Assembly (NCBI RefSeq): GCF_024138395.1
Contig: NZ_JAMYDU010000005.1
Location: forward strand, 273,939-337,938
Length of the DNA: 64,000 bases
Reading direction: 5' to 3'
Source: Pseudomonas mandelii
GTDB lineage: Bacteria > Pseudomonadota > Gammaproteobacteria > Pseudomonadales > Pseudomonadaceae
Positions 27,464 to 38,006 of the stretch are shown here, piece by piece. Numbering within the stretch: position 1 is the first letter of the stretch; each line of letters starts with the position of its first letter. The notes under the pieces are model-generated. The model saw only the letters and a list, made by a program, of their open reading frames with translations, had not been told where the DNA came from and did not search any database. The position numbers were made by a program, and so were the translations under genes.

Positions 27464-28480
27464 TCAGAGCTGCAGGATCAGCGTTTTCAGCGGCGGCTGT
27501 TGATCCATCGATGGGAAATCGCTGCCCGGCGTCAGCACGCTCCACTCACGCACCGGGCGCCCGGCCTTCTCTGCGCAGCGCAAAACCTGCTCGCGCCAAT
27601 CATCCATGCTGACTTTCGCCAGGTTGTTGCAGCAGATCAGCACGCCATTGTCGGCGGTGGTCAGCAGTGCCGGTTTGAGCAGGCTTTGATAGTCGCGCAA
27701 CAAGTCGACCGTGCCGAAAGCACTCTTGGCCCAGGCCGGAGGATCAAGCAGCACCAGATCGTACTGACGCGGCTCCAGGCGTTGATAGCTCGGCAGTTTC
27801 TGCCCGCGACGCTGGCTGATCGGCAGACCGGCCAATTGACGAATCGCCGGGAAATAATCGGACTGGATGAATTCCATCGTCGGCAATTGCGGGTTGAGCA
27901 GACCGTTCTCGCGGCCGACAGCCAGATTGCCTTCGGCAAAGTCCAGGTTGCACACCTCGCTCGCACCACCCGCCGCGGCGCTGAGGCCGACGCCACAGGT
28001 ATAGGCAAACAGGTTCAGCACACTTTTGTTCTTGCTGTGCGCCTTGACCCAGCCGCGAGCGTTGCGCAGATCGAGGAACAGCAACGGGTCCTGGCCAGCG
28101 TGGCGCCCGCGAACCCGGTAGTTCAGTCCCCATTCGTGGCCGACCAGATCTTGCAGGGCGGCTTCGTCGGCGCGGTAGACGGTGTCTTCGCGGTCGATGC
28201 GCGAGTTGCCACGGGAACGGTCGTTGTAGACCAGCAGGGTGTCGAGGCCCAGCTGCTGATTGACGAACTCGTGCAGTTGCAGCAGGGCGTCACGCTCCAG
28301 CGCCTGATGAAAACTCTGCACCAACAGTTGCGGACCATAGCGGTCGACGGTCAGGCCGCCAGCGCCTTCCTGGCTGCCGTGGAACAGGCGATAGCAATCG
28401 GTGCCTTGCTGATGCAGCTCGGCAAGCAGGTCCTGACGATGATCGAGGGCGGCGCGCAGCGCCTGATTCAAGGAAGACAT
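27464..28480 (-). CDS. Class I SAM-dependent RNA methyltransferase (RlmI-like)
   Basis: The protein is 338 aa. The SAM-binding motif is VLNLFAYTCGVGLSAAAGGA. Motif IV is DLVLLDPPAWAKS, followed by CCNNLAKVS. It resembles RlmI/RlmK-type 23S rRNA cytosine methyltransferases without a full PUA domain. The exact target base cannot be read. A REP pair lies directly upstream. Confidence 0.82.
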   Translation of the reverse strand: MSSLNQALRAALDHRQDLLAELHQQGTDCYRLFHGSQEGAGGLTVDRYGPQLLVQSFHQALERDALLQLHEFVNQQLGLDTLLVYNDRSRGNSRIDREDTVYRADEAALQDLVGHEWGLNYRVRGRHAGQDPLLFLDLRNARGWVKAHSKNKSVLNLFAYTCGVGLSAAAGGASEVCNLDFAEGNLAVGRENGLLNPQLPTMEFIQSDYFPAIRQLAGLPISQRRGQKLPSYQRLEPRQYDLVLLDPPAWAKSAFGTVDLLRDYQSLLKPALLTTADNGVLICCNNLAKVSMDDWREQVLRCAEKAGRPVREWSVLTPGSDFPSMDQQPPLKTLILQL

Positions 28481-28550
28481 GCTGAGCGCCTTGCAGGAGG
28501 GAATTGGGGGCGCGGGAGTTTAACAGCTTGGACGATGAAGAACCTGTACC

Positions 28551-28644
28551 TGTAGGAGCGAGGCTTGCCCGCGAAGACGGCGGCACAGTCAACATCAATG
28601 TCGCCTGACACGCCGCTTTCGCGGGTAAGCCTCGCTCCTACAGG
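28551..28644. repeat. REP pair (REPIN)
   Basis: Inverted arms TGTAGGAGCGAGGCTTGCCC and complement (one arm has GGGTAAGCC) are separated by about 40 bases, between the methyltransferase and acsB. Confidence 0.92.
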
Positions 28645-28671
28645 AGGTGATGGCCAATGCACAACATGGGC

Positions 28672-30609
28672 TCATTGGTTCAGGCGTTGATCGATCAGCC
28701 CCTGCACCACGCTCGGGTCGGCGAGGGTGGAGGTGTCGCCCAGGCTGTCCAGTTCGTTGCAGGCAATCTTGCGCAGAATTCGTCGCATGATCTTGCCCGA
28801 ACGGGTTTTCGGCAGGGCCGGAGCCCATTGGATCAAGTCCGGTTTGGCGAAGCTGCCGATTTCCTTGCTGACGTAAGCCAAGAGTTCTTTCTTCAATTCG
28901 TCGTCAGGTTCGACACCGTTCATGGGCGTGACGAAGGCGTAGATGCCTTGGCCTTTGACGTCGTGGGGGTAGCCGACCACGGCGGCCTCGGCAATGCTGT
29001 CATGCAGCACCAGCGCGCTTTCCACTTCGGCCGTGCCGATGCGGTGCCCGGAGACGTTGATCACATCATCGATGCGCCCGGTGATCCAGTAGTCGCCGTC
29101 CTCGTCGCGACGTGCGCCGTCGCCGGTGAAGTAATAGCCGGGGTAGGGCTTGAAGTAGGTTTCGATCATTCGTTTCGGATCGCCGTAGACGCTGCGGATC
29201 TGTGCCGGCCAGCTGGACTTGATGGCCAGTATGCCGCTGCCAGCGCCTTTGATTTCCTTGCCCTGTTCGTCGAGCAATACCGGTTGCACACCGAACATCG
29301 GTTGGGTGGCGCAACCGGGTTTGATCCGTTGAGTGCTGACCAGCGGGCTGAGCATGATGCCGCCAGTTTCGGTCTGCCACCAGGTATCGACAATCGGGCA
29401 GCGCTGCTCGCCGACCGTATTGAAATACCACTCCCAGGCTTCCGGGTTGATGGGTTCGCCGACGGTGCCGAGTAATCGCAGGCTCTCGCGGGACGTTTCC
29501 TTCAACGGCTCGGGGCCTTCACGCATCAGCGCGCGCAGGGCGGTTGGAGCGGTGTAGAAGATATTCACATGATGCTTGTCGATCACCTGCCAGAAGCGCG
29601 AAGTGCTGGGGTAGCTCGGCACGCCTTCGAAGATCAGCGTGGTCGCCCCGTTGGCCAGCGGCCCGTAGACGATGTAGCTGTGGCCGGTGACCCAACCGAC
29701 ATCGGCGGTGCACCAGAAAACTTCACCGTCGCGATAATCGAGTACGTACTTGAACGTCATGGCTGCTTGCAGCAAGTAGCCGCCGGTGGTGTGCAGCACG
29801 CCTTTGGGTTTACCGGTGCTACCGGAGGTGTAGAGGATGAACAGCGGATCTTCGGCATCCATCGGCTCCGCCGGGCAATCGTCATCGACATCGCGCAAAG
29901 CCTGGTGGTACCAGATGTCCCGATCATCGACCCAGTTGACCTGGTTTTGGGTGCGCTCAACCACGATCACAGTGTTCACGTCAGGGCAGCTTTGCAGCGC
30001 CGTGTCGACGTTCTGTTTGAGCGGTACGAATTTACCGCCGCGCACGCCTTCGTCGGCTGTGATCACGGTGCGGCAATCGGCGTCAAGGATCCGGTCACGC
30101 AGCGAGTCCGGGGAAAATCCACCGAACACCACCGAATGAATCGCGCCGATCCGCGCACAGGCGAGCATGGCGTAGGCGGCTTCGGGGATCATCGGCATGT
30201 AGATGCACACGCGGTCGCCTTTCTTCACGCCACGGCTTTTGAGCACGTTGGCCAGTCGACAGACGTTGTGATGGAGTTTTTTGTAGGTGATCTGGGCGGA
30301 TTCAGCGGGGTCATCGCCTTCCCAGATAATCGCGATTTGATCGCCGCGCTTTTCCAGGTGACGGTCGATGCAGTTGTAACTGACGTTTAACTGTCCACCA
30401 GCGAACCAGCTTGCCTCACCGGTTTTCAGGTCGTAACGCTGGACGGTTTGCCACGGCGCGCTCCAGTCGAGAAAGCGTGTGGCCTGTTCGGCCCAGAAGG
30501 TGCTGGGATGCTCGATGGATTGGCGGTACAGGCGTTGGTAGTCGTCTTGACTTAACTGTGCAGCCCGGCGGACGGCATCGGCTTTGGGGAACGTGCTGAT
30601 ATCGAACAT
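28672..30609 (-). CDS. acsB: Acetyl-CoA synthetase
   Basis: The protein is 645 aa. It activates acetate to acetyl-AMP and then acetyl-CoA. The ATP loop is [18 protein letters not shown], the core includes WWQTETGG and [20 protein letters not shown], and the C-terminal regulatory lysine lies in [14 protein letters not shown]. The order acsB-pgi-panD-panC-panB is that of P. aeruginosa acsB. An A-rich Hfq/Crc-like motif covers its ribosome site. Confidence 0.94.
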   Translation of the reverse strand: MFDISTFPKADAVRRAAQLSQDDYQRLYRQSIEHPSTFWAEQATRFLDWSAPWQTVQRYDLKTGEASWFAGGQLNVSYNCIDRHLEKRGDQIAIIWEGDDPAESAQITYKKLHHNVCRLANVLKSRGVKKGDRVCIYMPMIPEAAYAMLACARIGAIHSVVFGGFSPDSLRDRILDADCRTVITADEGVRGGKFVPLKQNVDTALQSCPDVNTVIVVERTQNQVNWVDDRDIWYHQALRDVDDDCPAEPMDAEDPLFILYTSGSTGKPKGVLHTTGGYLLQAAMTFKYVLDYRDGEVFWCTADVGWVTGHSYIVYGPLANGATTLIFEGVPSYPSTSRFWQVIDKHHVNIFYTAPTALRALMREGPEPLKETSRESLRLLGTVGEPINPEAWEWYFNTVGEQRCPIVDTWWQTETGGIMLSPLVSTQRIKPGCATQPMFGVQPVLLDEQGKEIKGAGSGILAIKSSWPAQIRSVYGDPKRMIETYFKPYPGYYFTGDGARRDEDGDYWITGRIDDVINVSGHRIGTAEVESALVLHDSIAEAAVVGYPHDVKGQGIYAFVTPMNGVEPDDELKKELLAYVSKEIGSFAKPDLIQWAPALPKTRSGKIMRRILRKIACNELDSLGDTSTLADPSVVQGLIDQRLNQ

Positions 30610-30612
30610 GAC

Positions 30613-30629
30613 GGTTCCTTATTCTTGTT
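30613..30629 (-). promoter_or_regulatory. Hfq/Crc A-rich motif at acsB ribosome site
   Basis: On the minus strand AACAAGAATAAGGAACC overlaps the AAGGAA ribosome site just before the ATG at 30609, matching AAnAAnAA. Confidence 0.6.
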
Positions 30630-30690
30630 ACGACAAGTAATAAAGATGCGCCGAGTGGGGAAAGGGTTCAATACCGAAAACACACACAAA

Positions 30691-30784
30691 CCTGTAGGAG
30701 CAGAGCTTGCTCGCGAAGCAGGCGCCTCGGTGTATCAAATACACCGAGTCATCGTTCTTCGCGAGCAAGCTTCGCTCCTACAGG
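30691..30784. repeat. REP pair (REPIN)
   Basis: Arms CCTGTAGGAGCAGAGCTTGC and complement with cores TTGCTCGCGAA/TTCGCGAGCAA; an inner pair CTCGGTGTAT/ATACACCGAG extends the stem. Confidence 0.92.
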
Positions 30785-30796
30785 ACTGACGTCAGA

Positions 30797-32461
30797 TCAT
30801 CCGCGATGACGACCGCGGAAGTAGTTGATCAAGCCTTGGGTGGAGGCATCGTCGGCCGGGGTTTCTTCGCTGCCGACCAGGCGGTTGTAGACGCCTTTGC
30901 CCAGCTCTTTACCCAGCTCCACGCCCCACTGGTCGAAGGCGTTGATGCCCCAGACCACGCTTTGCACGAAGACTTTGTGTTCGTACAGCGCCACCAGTGC
31001 GCCAAGACGACGCGGGCTGATGCGTTCGACCACCAGGGTGTTGCTCGGACGGTTGCCCGGGATCACCTTGTGTGCCGCCAGCTTCTGCACTTCATCTTCG
31101 CTCATGCCCTTGTCACGCAACTCGGCCTCGGCCTCGGCGCGGGTCTTGCCCAGCATCAGTGCCTGGCTTTGCGACAGGCAGTTGGCGTACAGCCACTGGT
31201 GGTGGTCGGACACCGGGTTGAAGCTGACGATCGGCACGATAAAGTCGGCCGGAATCAGCTGGGTGCCTTGGTGCAGCAACTGGTGATAAGCATGCTGACC
31301 GTTGCAGCCGACGCCGCCCCAGATCACCGGGCCGGTATCGGTGGACACTGGCGTGCCGTCCTGGCGCACGCTCTTGCCGTTGGATTCCATGTCCAGCTGT
31401 TGCAAATGTTTGGTGATGTTGCGCAGGTAGTGGTCGTACGGCAGGATCGCGTGGCTTTGCGCGCCCCAGAAGTTGCCATACCAGACACCGAGCAACGCCA
31501 GCAGCACCGGCATGTTCTGGTCGAATGGCGCGCTCTGGAAGTGCTGGTCCATGGTGTAGGCACCGGACAGCAGTTCCTTGAAGTTCGACATGCCGATGGC
31601 CAATGCAATCGGCAAACCGATAGCCGACCACAGCGAGTAACGCCCGCCAACCCAGTCCCACATCGGGAAGATATTTTCTTCGCGAATACCGAACGCTACC
31701 GCTGCCGCATTGTTGCTGGAAACGGCGATGAAGTGACGGTACAGCTCGGCTTCCGAACCACCCTGAGCCAGGTACCAGGCACGTGCGGCCTGGGCGTTTT
31801 TCAGGGTTTCGAGGGTGTTGAAGGATTTCGACGAGACGATGAACAGCGTGGTCTCGGCGCGCAGCTTCATGGTCAGTTCGTGGAATTCACTGCCGTCGAT
31901 GTTCGCCAGATAATGGCAGCGCACGCCTTTCTGGGCGTAGGACAGCAGCGCTTCGGACACCAGCTCAGGGCCGAGGAACGAGCCACCGATGCCGATGTTC
32001 ACCACGTCAGTGATCGGCTTCTCGGTGTAACCGCGCCACAGACCATCGTGGATGCGGCCCACGAGGTCGGTGATCTGGTTCAGCACCTTGTGCACATCGG
32101 GCATCACGTTGACGCCGTTGACCGACAGCTTGTCGCCCACCGGGCGGCGCAGTGCGGTGTGCAGGGCGGGACGGCCTTCGGAAGAGTTGACGATTTCGCC
32201 ATCGAACAGCGCTTTGATCGCGCCCTGGAGGTCGACTTCGTTGGCCAGGCCCACCAGCAGGTTGCGGGTCTCGGCGTTGATCAGGTTTTTCGAGTAGTCG
32301 AGAAACAGGCCGCAGCTGCTGAGGGTGAATTGAGTAAAGCGCTGCGGATCGGCATTAAAGGCTTCGCGCATGCTGAAATCCTGCATGGCTTGGCGGTGGT
32401 CATTCAGCGCTTGCCAGGCGGGCAGAGCGGTAACGTCGTGGGGAGTGCGGTAGTACGCCAT
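30797..32461 (-). CDS. pgi: Glucose-6-phosphate isomerase
   Basis: The protein is 554 aa, the standard size. The family motifs are [18 protein letters not shown], then [17 protein letters not shown], then [16 protein letters not shown], and the C-terminal [21 protein letters not shown]. It interconverts glucose 6-phosphate and fructose 6-phosphate, mostly for gluconeogenic and cyclic Entner-Doudoroff flux in pseudomonads. The 230-base upstream gap to panD shows no gene. Confidence 0.96.
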   Translation of the reverse strand: MAYYRTPHDVTALPAWQALNDHRQAMQDFSMREAFNADPQRFTQFTLSSCGLFLDYSKNLINAETRNLLVGLANEVDLQGAIKALFDGEIVNSSEGRPALHTALRRPVGDKLSVNGVNVMPDVHKVLNQITDLVGRIHDGLWRGYTEKPITDVVNIGIGGSFLGPELVSEALLSYAQKGVRCHYLANIDGSEFHELTMKLRAETTLFIVSSKSFNTLETLKNAQAARAWYLAQGGSEAELYRHFIAVSSNNAAAVAFGIREENIFPMWDWVGGRYSLWSAIGLPIALAIGMSNFKELLSGAYTMDQHFQSAPFDQNMPVLLALLGVWYGNFWGAQSHAILPYDHYLRNITKHLQQLDMESNGKSVRQDGTPVSTDTGPVIWGGVGCNGQHAYHQLLHQGTQLIPADFIVPIVSFNPVSDHHQWLYANCLSQSQALMLGKTRAEAEAELRDKGMSEDEVQKLAAHKVIPGNRPSNTLVVERISPRRLGALVALYEHKVFVQSVVWGINAFDQWGVELGKELGKGVYNRLVGSEETPADDASTQGLINYFRGRHRG

Positions 32462-32691
32462 CGCTGCGGTTTTCCTTTTTACTTGAACGGCCTTTTGAAC
32501 ACTAAAAATCCCGGAGCGCTGTGGGTGGGCGTCCGGTCAACTGCGTCGACACGATTTCATGGCGCAGGGCGAATACAGTAAACCTCGCGCTGCAATCTGT
32601 CTTGACTTTGTCTGACCTGCTCCCGGTACTTTTTTAACATTTAAGCAGGGAGCGGTCCGACAAACGGAAGGTTGGCAGGGGGGCGGCTCGA

Positions 32692-33072
32692 TCAGGCGAC
32701 CTGAACCGGAATGGCATTGCTGGTGTGGCTCAGCTCGTTACCCGGCGCCATGTAGAGCATGCGCGGCTTGAAGTTGAGTAGCTCGGCTTCGCTGTAATGA
32801 GCGTAAGCACAGATGATCACGCGGTCGCCGACCTTGGCCTTGTGCGCCGCGGCACCGTTGACCGAAATCATGCGCGAACCTTCTTCGCCACGAATCGCGT
32901 AGGTGGTGAAGCGTTCGCCGTTGTCGATGTTGTAGATCTGGATCTGTTCGTACTCACGGATGCCGGACAGGTCCAGCCATTCGCCGTCGATGGCGCAGGA
33001 GCCTTCGTAATCGAGTACAGCATGGGTGACTTCGGCGCGATGCAGCTTGGCCTTGAGCATGATGGCGTGCAT
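32692..33072 (-). CDS. panD: Aspartate 1-decarboxylase proenzyme
   Basis: The protein is 126 aa. The self-cleavage site is Gly24-Ser25 in [10 protein letters not shown]; Ser25 becomes the pyruvoyl cofactor. It makes beta-alanine for pantothenate. The start [14 protein letters not shown] at 33072 has GGGGA about 7 bases upstream. A REP pair separates it from panC and panB, so it may be transcribed apart from them. Confidence 0.95.
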   Translation of the reverse strand: MHAIMLKAKLHRAEVTHAVLDYEGSCAIDGEWLDLSGIREYEQIQIYNIDNGERFTTYAIRGEEGSRMISVNGAAAHKAKVGDRVIICAYAHYSEAELLNFKPRMLYMAPGNELSHTSNAIPVQVA

Positions 33073-33162
33073 GAGTGTTTCCCCAGGTCGGAATCGAACG
33101 GCGGGCAGTTTGCCCGAAGGCATGAAGGGCGGCAATACGATGTGGAAATTGACGCAGGACCA

Positions 33163-33254
33163 CTGTGGGAGCGGGCTTGCCCGCGATGGCGTACTGACAG
33201 TCAACATCTCTGTCGAGCTAAATCGCTATCGCGGGCAAGCCCGCTCCCACAGGG
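33163..33254. repeat. REP pair (REPIN)
   Basis: Arms CTGTGGGAGCGGGCTTGCCC and complement, core GCCCGCGAT, between panC and panD. Confidence 0.92.
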
Positions 33255-33265
33255 TTTGGTGGTGT

Positions 33266-34126
33266 TTATGCTGGCGCGTCGAGATTCAGATGCAGGTTGT
33301 CGATCAACCGAGTCGTGCCCAGGAACGCCGCCACCAGAATCACCAGATCCCGATCTTCCGCTGTCGCCGGACGCAAGGTCAGCGCATGGCGAATTTCCAG
33401 ATAATCGGCACGCAGGCCAGCGGCTTCAAGCTGTTTGATCTGCTCATTGATCAAGGTCGGGTAATCCCGCTCGCCCTGTTTAATTGCATCGGCAATATGG
33501 GTCAGGGTGCGATAGACCACTGGCGCGACGGCCCGCTGTTCTTCGCTGAGGAAACCATTGCGCGACGACAGCGCCAGACCGTCGGCGGCACGTACGGTGG
33601 GTTCGCCGATGATCTGGATCGGCATGTTCAGGTCATGCACCAGGGCGCGAATCACTGCCAGTTGCTGGAAGTCTTTCTGGCCGAAGATCGCCAAGTCCGG
33701 CTGGACCATGTTGAACAGCTTGCTGACTACCGTCGCCACCCCTTCGAAATGCCCCGGACGGCTGGCGCCGCACAGGCCCTCGGACAGTTGCGGAACGCTG
33801 ACGCGGGTCTGACCGGCCATGCCGTCGGGGTACATTTCTTCGACGCTCGGTGCGAACAACAGATGGCAACCGGCCTGGAGCAGTTTCTCCTGATCGGCGG
33901 CCAGGGTCCGTGGGTACTTGTCGAGGTCTTCGCCGGCGCCGAACTGCAGCGGGTTGACGAAAATGCTCGCGACCACGAAATCCACCCGTTGGGTGGCTTT
34001 GGTAATCAGCGCGATATGCCCGCTGTGCAGGTTGCCCATGGTCGGCACGAAGCCGATGCGCTTGCCTTCGCCACGGGCACGGGCCACGGCGGCCCGCAGT
34101 TCGCGTACGGTTTTTACGGTGTTCAT
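33266..34126 (-). CDS. panC: Pantothenate synthetase
   Basis: The protein is 286 aa. The nucleotidyl-transferase motif [14 protein letters not shown], the [19 protein letters not shown] stretch, and [16 protein letters not shown] and SSRNGFLS are all family hallmarks. It condenses pantoate with beta-alanine using ATP. Its ATG overlaps the panB stop by 4 bases. Confidence 0.96.
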   Translation of the reverse strand: MNTVKTVRELRAAVARARGEGKRIGFVPTMGNLHSGHIALITKATQRVDFVVASIFVNPLQFGAGEDLDKYPRTLAADQEKLLQAGCHLLFAPSVEEMYPDGMAGQTRVSVPQLSEGLCGASRPGHFEGVATVVSKLFNMVQPDLAIFGQKDFQQLAVIRALVHDLNMPIQIIGEPTVRAADGLALSSRNGFLSEEQRAVAPVVYRTLTHIADAIKQGERDYPTLINEQIKQLEAAGLRADYLEIRHALTLRPATAEDRDLVILVAAFLGTTRLIDNLHLNLDAPA

Positions 34127-34923
34127 GCAGAGAATCCGTGTTCGATGCCAGGGAAAGTCGCCGCTTTGACTTCAGCGACGTAAGCGCTCAAGGCGGTTTG
34201 AATGCTGGTTTGGCCAGTCATGAAGTTCTTCACGAATTTTGGCACGCGGCCGGTAATGGACAGGCCCAGCATGTCGTGCAGGACCAGCACCTGGCCGTCG
34301 GTGCCGCTGCCTGCGCCGATGCCGATCACCGGGATCTTCACCGCTTGGGTAATTTCTTCGGCCAGTTCGCTGGGCACGCATTCGAGCAGCAGCATGGCCG
34401 CGCCGGCCTGTTCCAGGGAGATGGCGTCGGCACGCATTTGCCGCGCCTGGTTCTCGTTGCGGCCCTGGACTTTATAGCCGCCGAGGATGTTGACCGATTG
34501 CGGTGTCAGCCCCATGTGCGCGCACACCGGGATGCCACGTTCGGCCAGCAGACGGATCGAGTCCGCGAGCCACAATGCGCCTTCAACCTTGACCATGTGC
34601 GCACCGGCCTGCATCAACAGGGCGCTGTTGATCATGGCTTGTTCGTTGGTGGCATAGGCCATGAAGGGCAGGTCGGCGAGGATCAGGGCATCGGCGTTGC
34701 CGCGTTTGACGGCTGCCACGTGGTAGGCCATTTCAGCGGTGGTCACCGGCAGGGTGCTGTCGTGACCTTGCAAGACCATGCCGAGTGAGTCGCCCACCAG
34801 CAGCACTTCAACCCCGGCCTCATTACAGGCATGGGCGAAGGTCGCGTCATAGCAGGTCAGCATGGTGATCTTTTCACCTTTCTGCTTGAGGCTCTGGAGC
34901 GTGGTCAGGGTGATGGCTGGCAT
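34123..34923 (-). CDS. panB: 3-methyl-2-oxobutanoate hydroxymethyltransferase
   Basis: The protein is 266 aa. Family motifs include [30 protein letters not shown] and [12 protein letters not shown], then [15 protein letters not shown] and the C-terminal [21 protein letters not shown]. It makes ketopantoate from ketoisovalerate, a product of the ilv genes elsewhere in the window. The start at 34923 has GAGGA about 9 bases upstream; the frame opens at 34938. Confidence 0.96.
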   Translation of the reverse strand: MPAITLTTLQSLKQKGEKITMLTCYDATFAHACNEAGVEVLLVGDSLGMVLQGHDSTLPVTTAEMAYHVAAVKRGNADALILADLPFMAYATNEQAMINSALLMQAGAHMVKVEGALWLADSIRLLAERGIPVCAHMGLTPQSVNILGGYKVQGRNENQARQMRADAISLEQAGAAMLLLECVPSELAEEITQAVKIPVIGIGAGSGTDGQVLVLHDMLGLSITGRVPKFVKNFMTGQTSIQTALSAYVAEVKAATFPGIEHGFSA

Positions 34924-35188
34924 GAAAAAAATCCTCATTACAGGCGCTATGGAAACTACTGCGAGTAACGCGCGTGATTCGTCATTTATACAGGCGCACC
35001 TTCTTTCGTGGTGCTTGTAAGGCCTGGATTGCGCCCTTTAGCGCCGCGTTGGCGGCAGCGGGACGCCTATAGTCGTGAGGAGAACCCGGGAAGTCAATTG
35101 TGTGTGTTACCGCATTGTTACGTGTGGGGTGTTACCGGGGTAACTGATGCGATTCAGCAGGTTTTTGCTGCTGCAAATCTTTGATACG

Positions 35189-35300
35189 ACAAAAACCCCT
35201 GTGGGAGCGGGCTTGCCCGCGATAGCGACTTTACATTCAACATCAATGTTGACTGATAGTCCGCCATCGCGGGCAAGCTCGCTCCCACAGGGGTTTTTGT
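35189..35300. repeat. Long REP pair with extended A/T stem
   Basis: Arms of the TGTGGGAGCGGGCTTGCCCG type are extended outward by ACAAAAACCCC and GGGGTTTTTGT. The resulting hairpin reaches the folK stop and ends in T-runs on both strands, so it likely also works as a bidirectional terminator. Upstream, 34924-35188 holds the panB promoter region and a TGTTAC cluster but no gene. Confidence 0.9.
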
Positions 35301-35785
35301 CAATTCGGGGAGAGGCGTTCCAACCCGACGAACGGGCAGGCGGCGAGCAATGCTGGGAGGGTGCGGCCATCGGCCAGGCGCAAATCAGCCGGTGCCAACT
35401 CCGCCAGCGGATAGAGCACAAAGGCCCGTTCCTGCAGGTGATAGTGGGGGACTTTGAGACGAGGTTCATCAATCAGTCGATCGCCGAACAGCACAATGTC
35501 CAGATCCAGCGTGCGCGGGCCCCAGCGTTCAAGACGCTCGCGGCCTTGGCCGTTCTCGATGGCTTGCAGCGCATCAAGCAGGTTCAGCGGCGCGAGACTG
35601 CTGTCGAGCGCAGCGACCGCGTTGGTATAGCGTGGTTGGCCGGGCAGCAGCGAGTCGCTTTGATAAAACCCGGAAACCCCGACCAGTTCGGTCTGCGGCA
35701 ATTGCGCCAGCGCTTCGACAGCGCTGCGCAACTGTTCGGCGGGGTCAGCCAGATTGCTGCCCATGCCGATGTAGATGCGTTCCAT
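35300..35785 (-). CDS. folK: 2-amino-4-hydroxy-6-hydroxymethyldihydropteridine diphosphokinase
   Basis: The protein is 161 aa. The start MERIYIGMGSNLADP and the catalytic region WGPRTLDLDIVLFGD followed by VPHYHLQERAFVLYPL are diagnostic. It makes the pterin pyrophosphate used for folate. It follows pcnB by 3 bases on the same strand. Confidence 0.95.
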   Translation of the reverse strand: MERIYIGMGSNLADPAEQLRSAVEALAQLPQTELVGVSGFYQSDSLLPGQPRYTNAVAALDSSLAPLNLLDALQAIENGQGRERLERWGPRTLDLDIVLFGDRLIDEPRLKVPHYHLQERAFVLYPLAELAPADLRLADGRTLPALLAACPFVGLERLSPN

Positions 35786-35788
35786 GGC

Positions 35789-37189
35789 TTATTCGCCTGT
35801 AGCGCTCGGTGCGCCGGCAGCGCGTTTGCGCTTGGCACCGCCGCTGCGGCGACGTTTGCGTGGAGCGCCAGTACCTTCGTCCTTCCCGCTGAGGTCGCGG
35901 ATCATGTCCCGTCGTTCGCTGTCGTTGGCGTCCTGATAGTCGGTCCACCATTCGCCCAGGCCATCGGTCTGCTCACCGGCGCTTTCGCGCAGCAACAGGA
36001 AATCGTAACCGGCGCGGAACCGCGGGTTGTCCAGCAACAGGTCGGCGCGTTTGCCGCTGCGCCGTGGCAGGCGCTCCTGCATGTCCCAGATCTCGCGGAT
36101 CGGCATGGTGAAGCGTTTCGGAATGGCGATGCGCTGGCACTGTTCGGCGATCAACTCGTGAGCGGCTTCCTGCATCGCCGGAATCGGCGGCATGCCGCGT
36201 TCTTGCAGGCGCAACACACGGGCCGGCAGGGCAGGCCAGAGCAGGGCGGCAAACAGGAACGCCGGGGTGACCGGTTTGTTCTGCTTGATTCGCAGGTCCG
36301 TATTGATCAGCGCTTCACTGATCAGCGTGTGCGTGTAGGTCGGGTTGTATTCCAACGCTGTCGCACTGGCCGGGAACAGCGGATCAAACAGCTGCAGGTC
36401 GACCAGCATTTCGAAGGTGTCCGCGGCATGGCCGGAGAGGAACAGCTTGAGCACTTCTTCGAACAGACGAGCCGACGGGATCTCGCGCAGCAACGGCGCC
36501 AGTTCGCGGATAGGCGTGGCGCTGTGTTTTTCGATGCCGAAATTCAGTTTGGCGGCGAAACGCACGGCCCGCAGCATCCGCACCGGGTCTTCCTGGTAGC
36601 GTTGCTTCGGATCGCCGATCAGGCGGATCAGATGATTGCGGATGTCGTGTACGCCGTTGGCGTAGTCGAGAATGCGTTCGCTGACCGGATCGTAATACAA
36701 GGCGTTGATGGTGAAGTCGCGGCGTTGCGCATCTTCTTCCAGGGTGCCGTAGACGTTGTCGCGCAGAATGCGCCCGCTTTCATTACGAGACGATTGGTTG
36801 CTGTCTTCGTCTTCGTCGTTTTGCGGGTGATTGGCGCGGAAGGTCGCGACTTCAATGATTTCGCGGCCAAAGTGAATATGCACCAGTTTGAAACGCCGAC
36901 CGATGATCCGCGCGTTACGGAATTCGGCGCGTACCTGTTCAGGCGTGGCGCTGGTGGCGACGTCGAAATCTTTCGGCGTGATGCCGAGCAGCATGTCACG
37001 CACGCAGCCGCCGACCAGGTAAGCCTGGTAACCGGCGTTCTGCAGGCGTTCGACGATATTCACCGCGTAACGGCTGAACTGTGCCTTTTGCAGCGAATGT
37101 TGGCCGCTGTTAAGCACTTCAGGCGTACTGCGAATGTGTTGCGTATGACGCTTGGGAGAACGGAATGACTGGAACAACTTCTTCAGCAT
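35789..37189 (-). CDS. pcnB: Poly(A) polymerase I
   Basis: The protein is 466 aa. The nucleotidyltransferase motif LVGGCVRDMLLGITPKDFDVAT lies near 56-77, with RRDFTINALYYDP and DPVRMLRAVRFAAKL after it. The C-terminal tail is rich in Arg/Lys (RKRRRSGGAKRKRAAG), typical of RNA-binding PcnB. It adds 3' poly(A) tails that promote RNA decay. The ATG at 37189 fits the family; a GTG at 37198 is possible. No strong ribosome site is seen. Confidence 0.94.
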   Translation of the reverse strand: MLKKLFQSFRSPKRHTQHIRSTPEVLNSGQHSLQKAQFSRYAVNIVERLQNAGYQAYLVGGCVRDMLLGITPKDFDVATSATPEQVRAEFRNARIIGRRFKLVHIHFGREIIEVATFRANHPQNDEDEDSNQSSRNESGRILRDNVYGTLEEDAQRRDFTINALYYDPVSERILDYANGVHDIRNHLIRLIGDPKQRYQEDPVRMLRAVRFAAKLNFGIEKHSATPIRELAPLLREIPSARLFEEVLKLFLSGHAADTFEMLVDLQLFDPLFPASATALEYNPTYTHTLISEALINTDLRIKQNKPVTPAFLFAALLWPALPARVLRLQERGMPPIPAMQEAAHELIAEQCQRIAIPKRFTMPIREIWDMQERLPRRSGKRADLLLDNPRFRAGYDFLLLRESAGEQTDGLGEWWTDYQDANDSERRDMIRDLSGKDEGTGAPRKRRRSGGAKRKRAAGAPSATGE

Positions 37190-37323
37190 GGGATGCACTG
37201 TTTGAAGGAATGTTCGGCCATAACGAAGAATGACCGCATGATGGGCGGGGATTCTAGCATTTAGTCGGGGGATGGTGTAGGAAGCTGCGCAAGCGCTTGA
37301 AGGGGATGTCTGGCGGACGCGAT

Positions 37324-37474
37324 CTGTAGCAGCTGTCGAGCAGCGCGAGGCAGCGTTCGGCGGCGAAGCCGTCGTAAACCCAGAGACTACGGAGTGTCAG
37401 AAGAAAACTGCTTTTAGCATTTACGACTGCTTCGCAGCCGAACGCAGCCTCGCGCTGCTCGACAGCTGCTACAA
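37324..37474. repeat. Large inverted repeat, GTAGCAGCTGTCGAG family
   Basis: Outer arms TGTAGCAGCTGTCGAGCAGC and complement, continuing through CGCGAGGC and GCGTTCGGC, surround about 70 bases. It sits between crcZ and pcnB and resembles the element at 56829-56927. Confidence 0.85.
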
Positions 37475-37516
37475 CACCGAACGCAGTAGCTGTTACAAAG
37501 GCTAAACGCCAGAAAC

Positions 37517-37882
37517 CACAAGGGGAGCCGAAGCTCCCCAAGAAGTAGTTGCGTGCTCTATTTTTATTATTGGTTTCGGGCTTCTTGTTTTTGTTGAGCG
37601 CCCTCGCCATGAAGTTTTCCTTCATGACCCTCCCAATCGGGAGCCAAGAGCAAACGGATTGCTTTGGTCGCTGTGTTGCTGTGATCCTTCGATCCAACCA
37701 GTTCAGGCACTGTCTTGAGACAGTTTTTTATTGTTCTCGGCCTGGTCGTGGGGCAAGCCCCAAATGCAACGCCTCTCCAAAAGAATCAGTTAGCTACGCC
37801 TCTCGCCGTCTTGTTTTTATTGTGCGTGAGTCGATACGTCTTATTTTTATTGTCTTGTACATTGCTTGTTATTGTTCTTGTA
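37517..37882 (-). ncRNA. crcZ: CrcZ small RNA
   Basis: This RNA of about 365 nt lies between cbrB and pcnB on the same strand, the conserved crcZ position. It contains six A-rich motifs of the AAnAAnAA type (near 37866-37880, 37842-37855, 37811-37825, 37722-37737, 37580-37596, 37557-37573) that bind Hfq with Crc. It ends at the hairpin GGGGAGC-TTCG-GCTCCCC (37522-37539). It relieves catabolite repression by titrating Hfq/Crc. The start is placed 12 bases after the sigma-54 -12 element; both ends are approximate. Confidence 0.92.
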
Positions 37883-37892
37883 CCAAACATAT

Positions 37893-37908
37893 AGCAGGGT
37901 GCGTGCCA
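37893..37908 (-). promoter_or_regulatory. Sigma-54 promoter of crcZ
   Basis: On the minus strand TGGCACGCACCCTGCT has a perfect TGGCAC and GG-N10-GC spacing. Confidence 0.9.
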
Positions 37909-37968
37909 ACTTTTGTGAAGCCCAGTAAAACAAGGGGTTAGGCGGGCTAATGATGTTTTTCGGGGCCC

Positions 37969-38002
37969 AAAAAAACCGGGGCTTCGTTACCGTAAGCCCC
38001 GG
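37969..38002 (-). terminator. Terminator of cbrB
   Basis: A 9-bp stem CCGGGGCTT / AAGCCCCGG, 9-base loop and seven T on the minus strand separate cbrB from crcZ. Confidence 0.9.
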
Positions 38003-38006
38003 CTTC

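Noticed and set aside
30707..32581. Plus-strand frame of 624 codons
   Set aside because: Antisense to pgi; its start lies inside a REP pair and it shows no known domain.
35147..37168. Plus-strand frame of 673 codons
   Set aside because: Covers folK and pcnB on the opposite strand, both with clear active-site motifs, and runs through a REP pair.
37549..37941. Plus-strand frame of 130 codons between pcnB and cbrB
   Set aside because: Lies over crcZ and its promoter on the other strand; Cys/Ser-rich with no domain.
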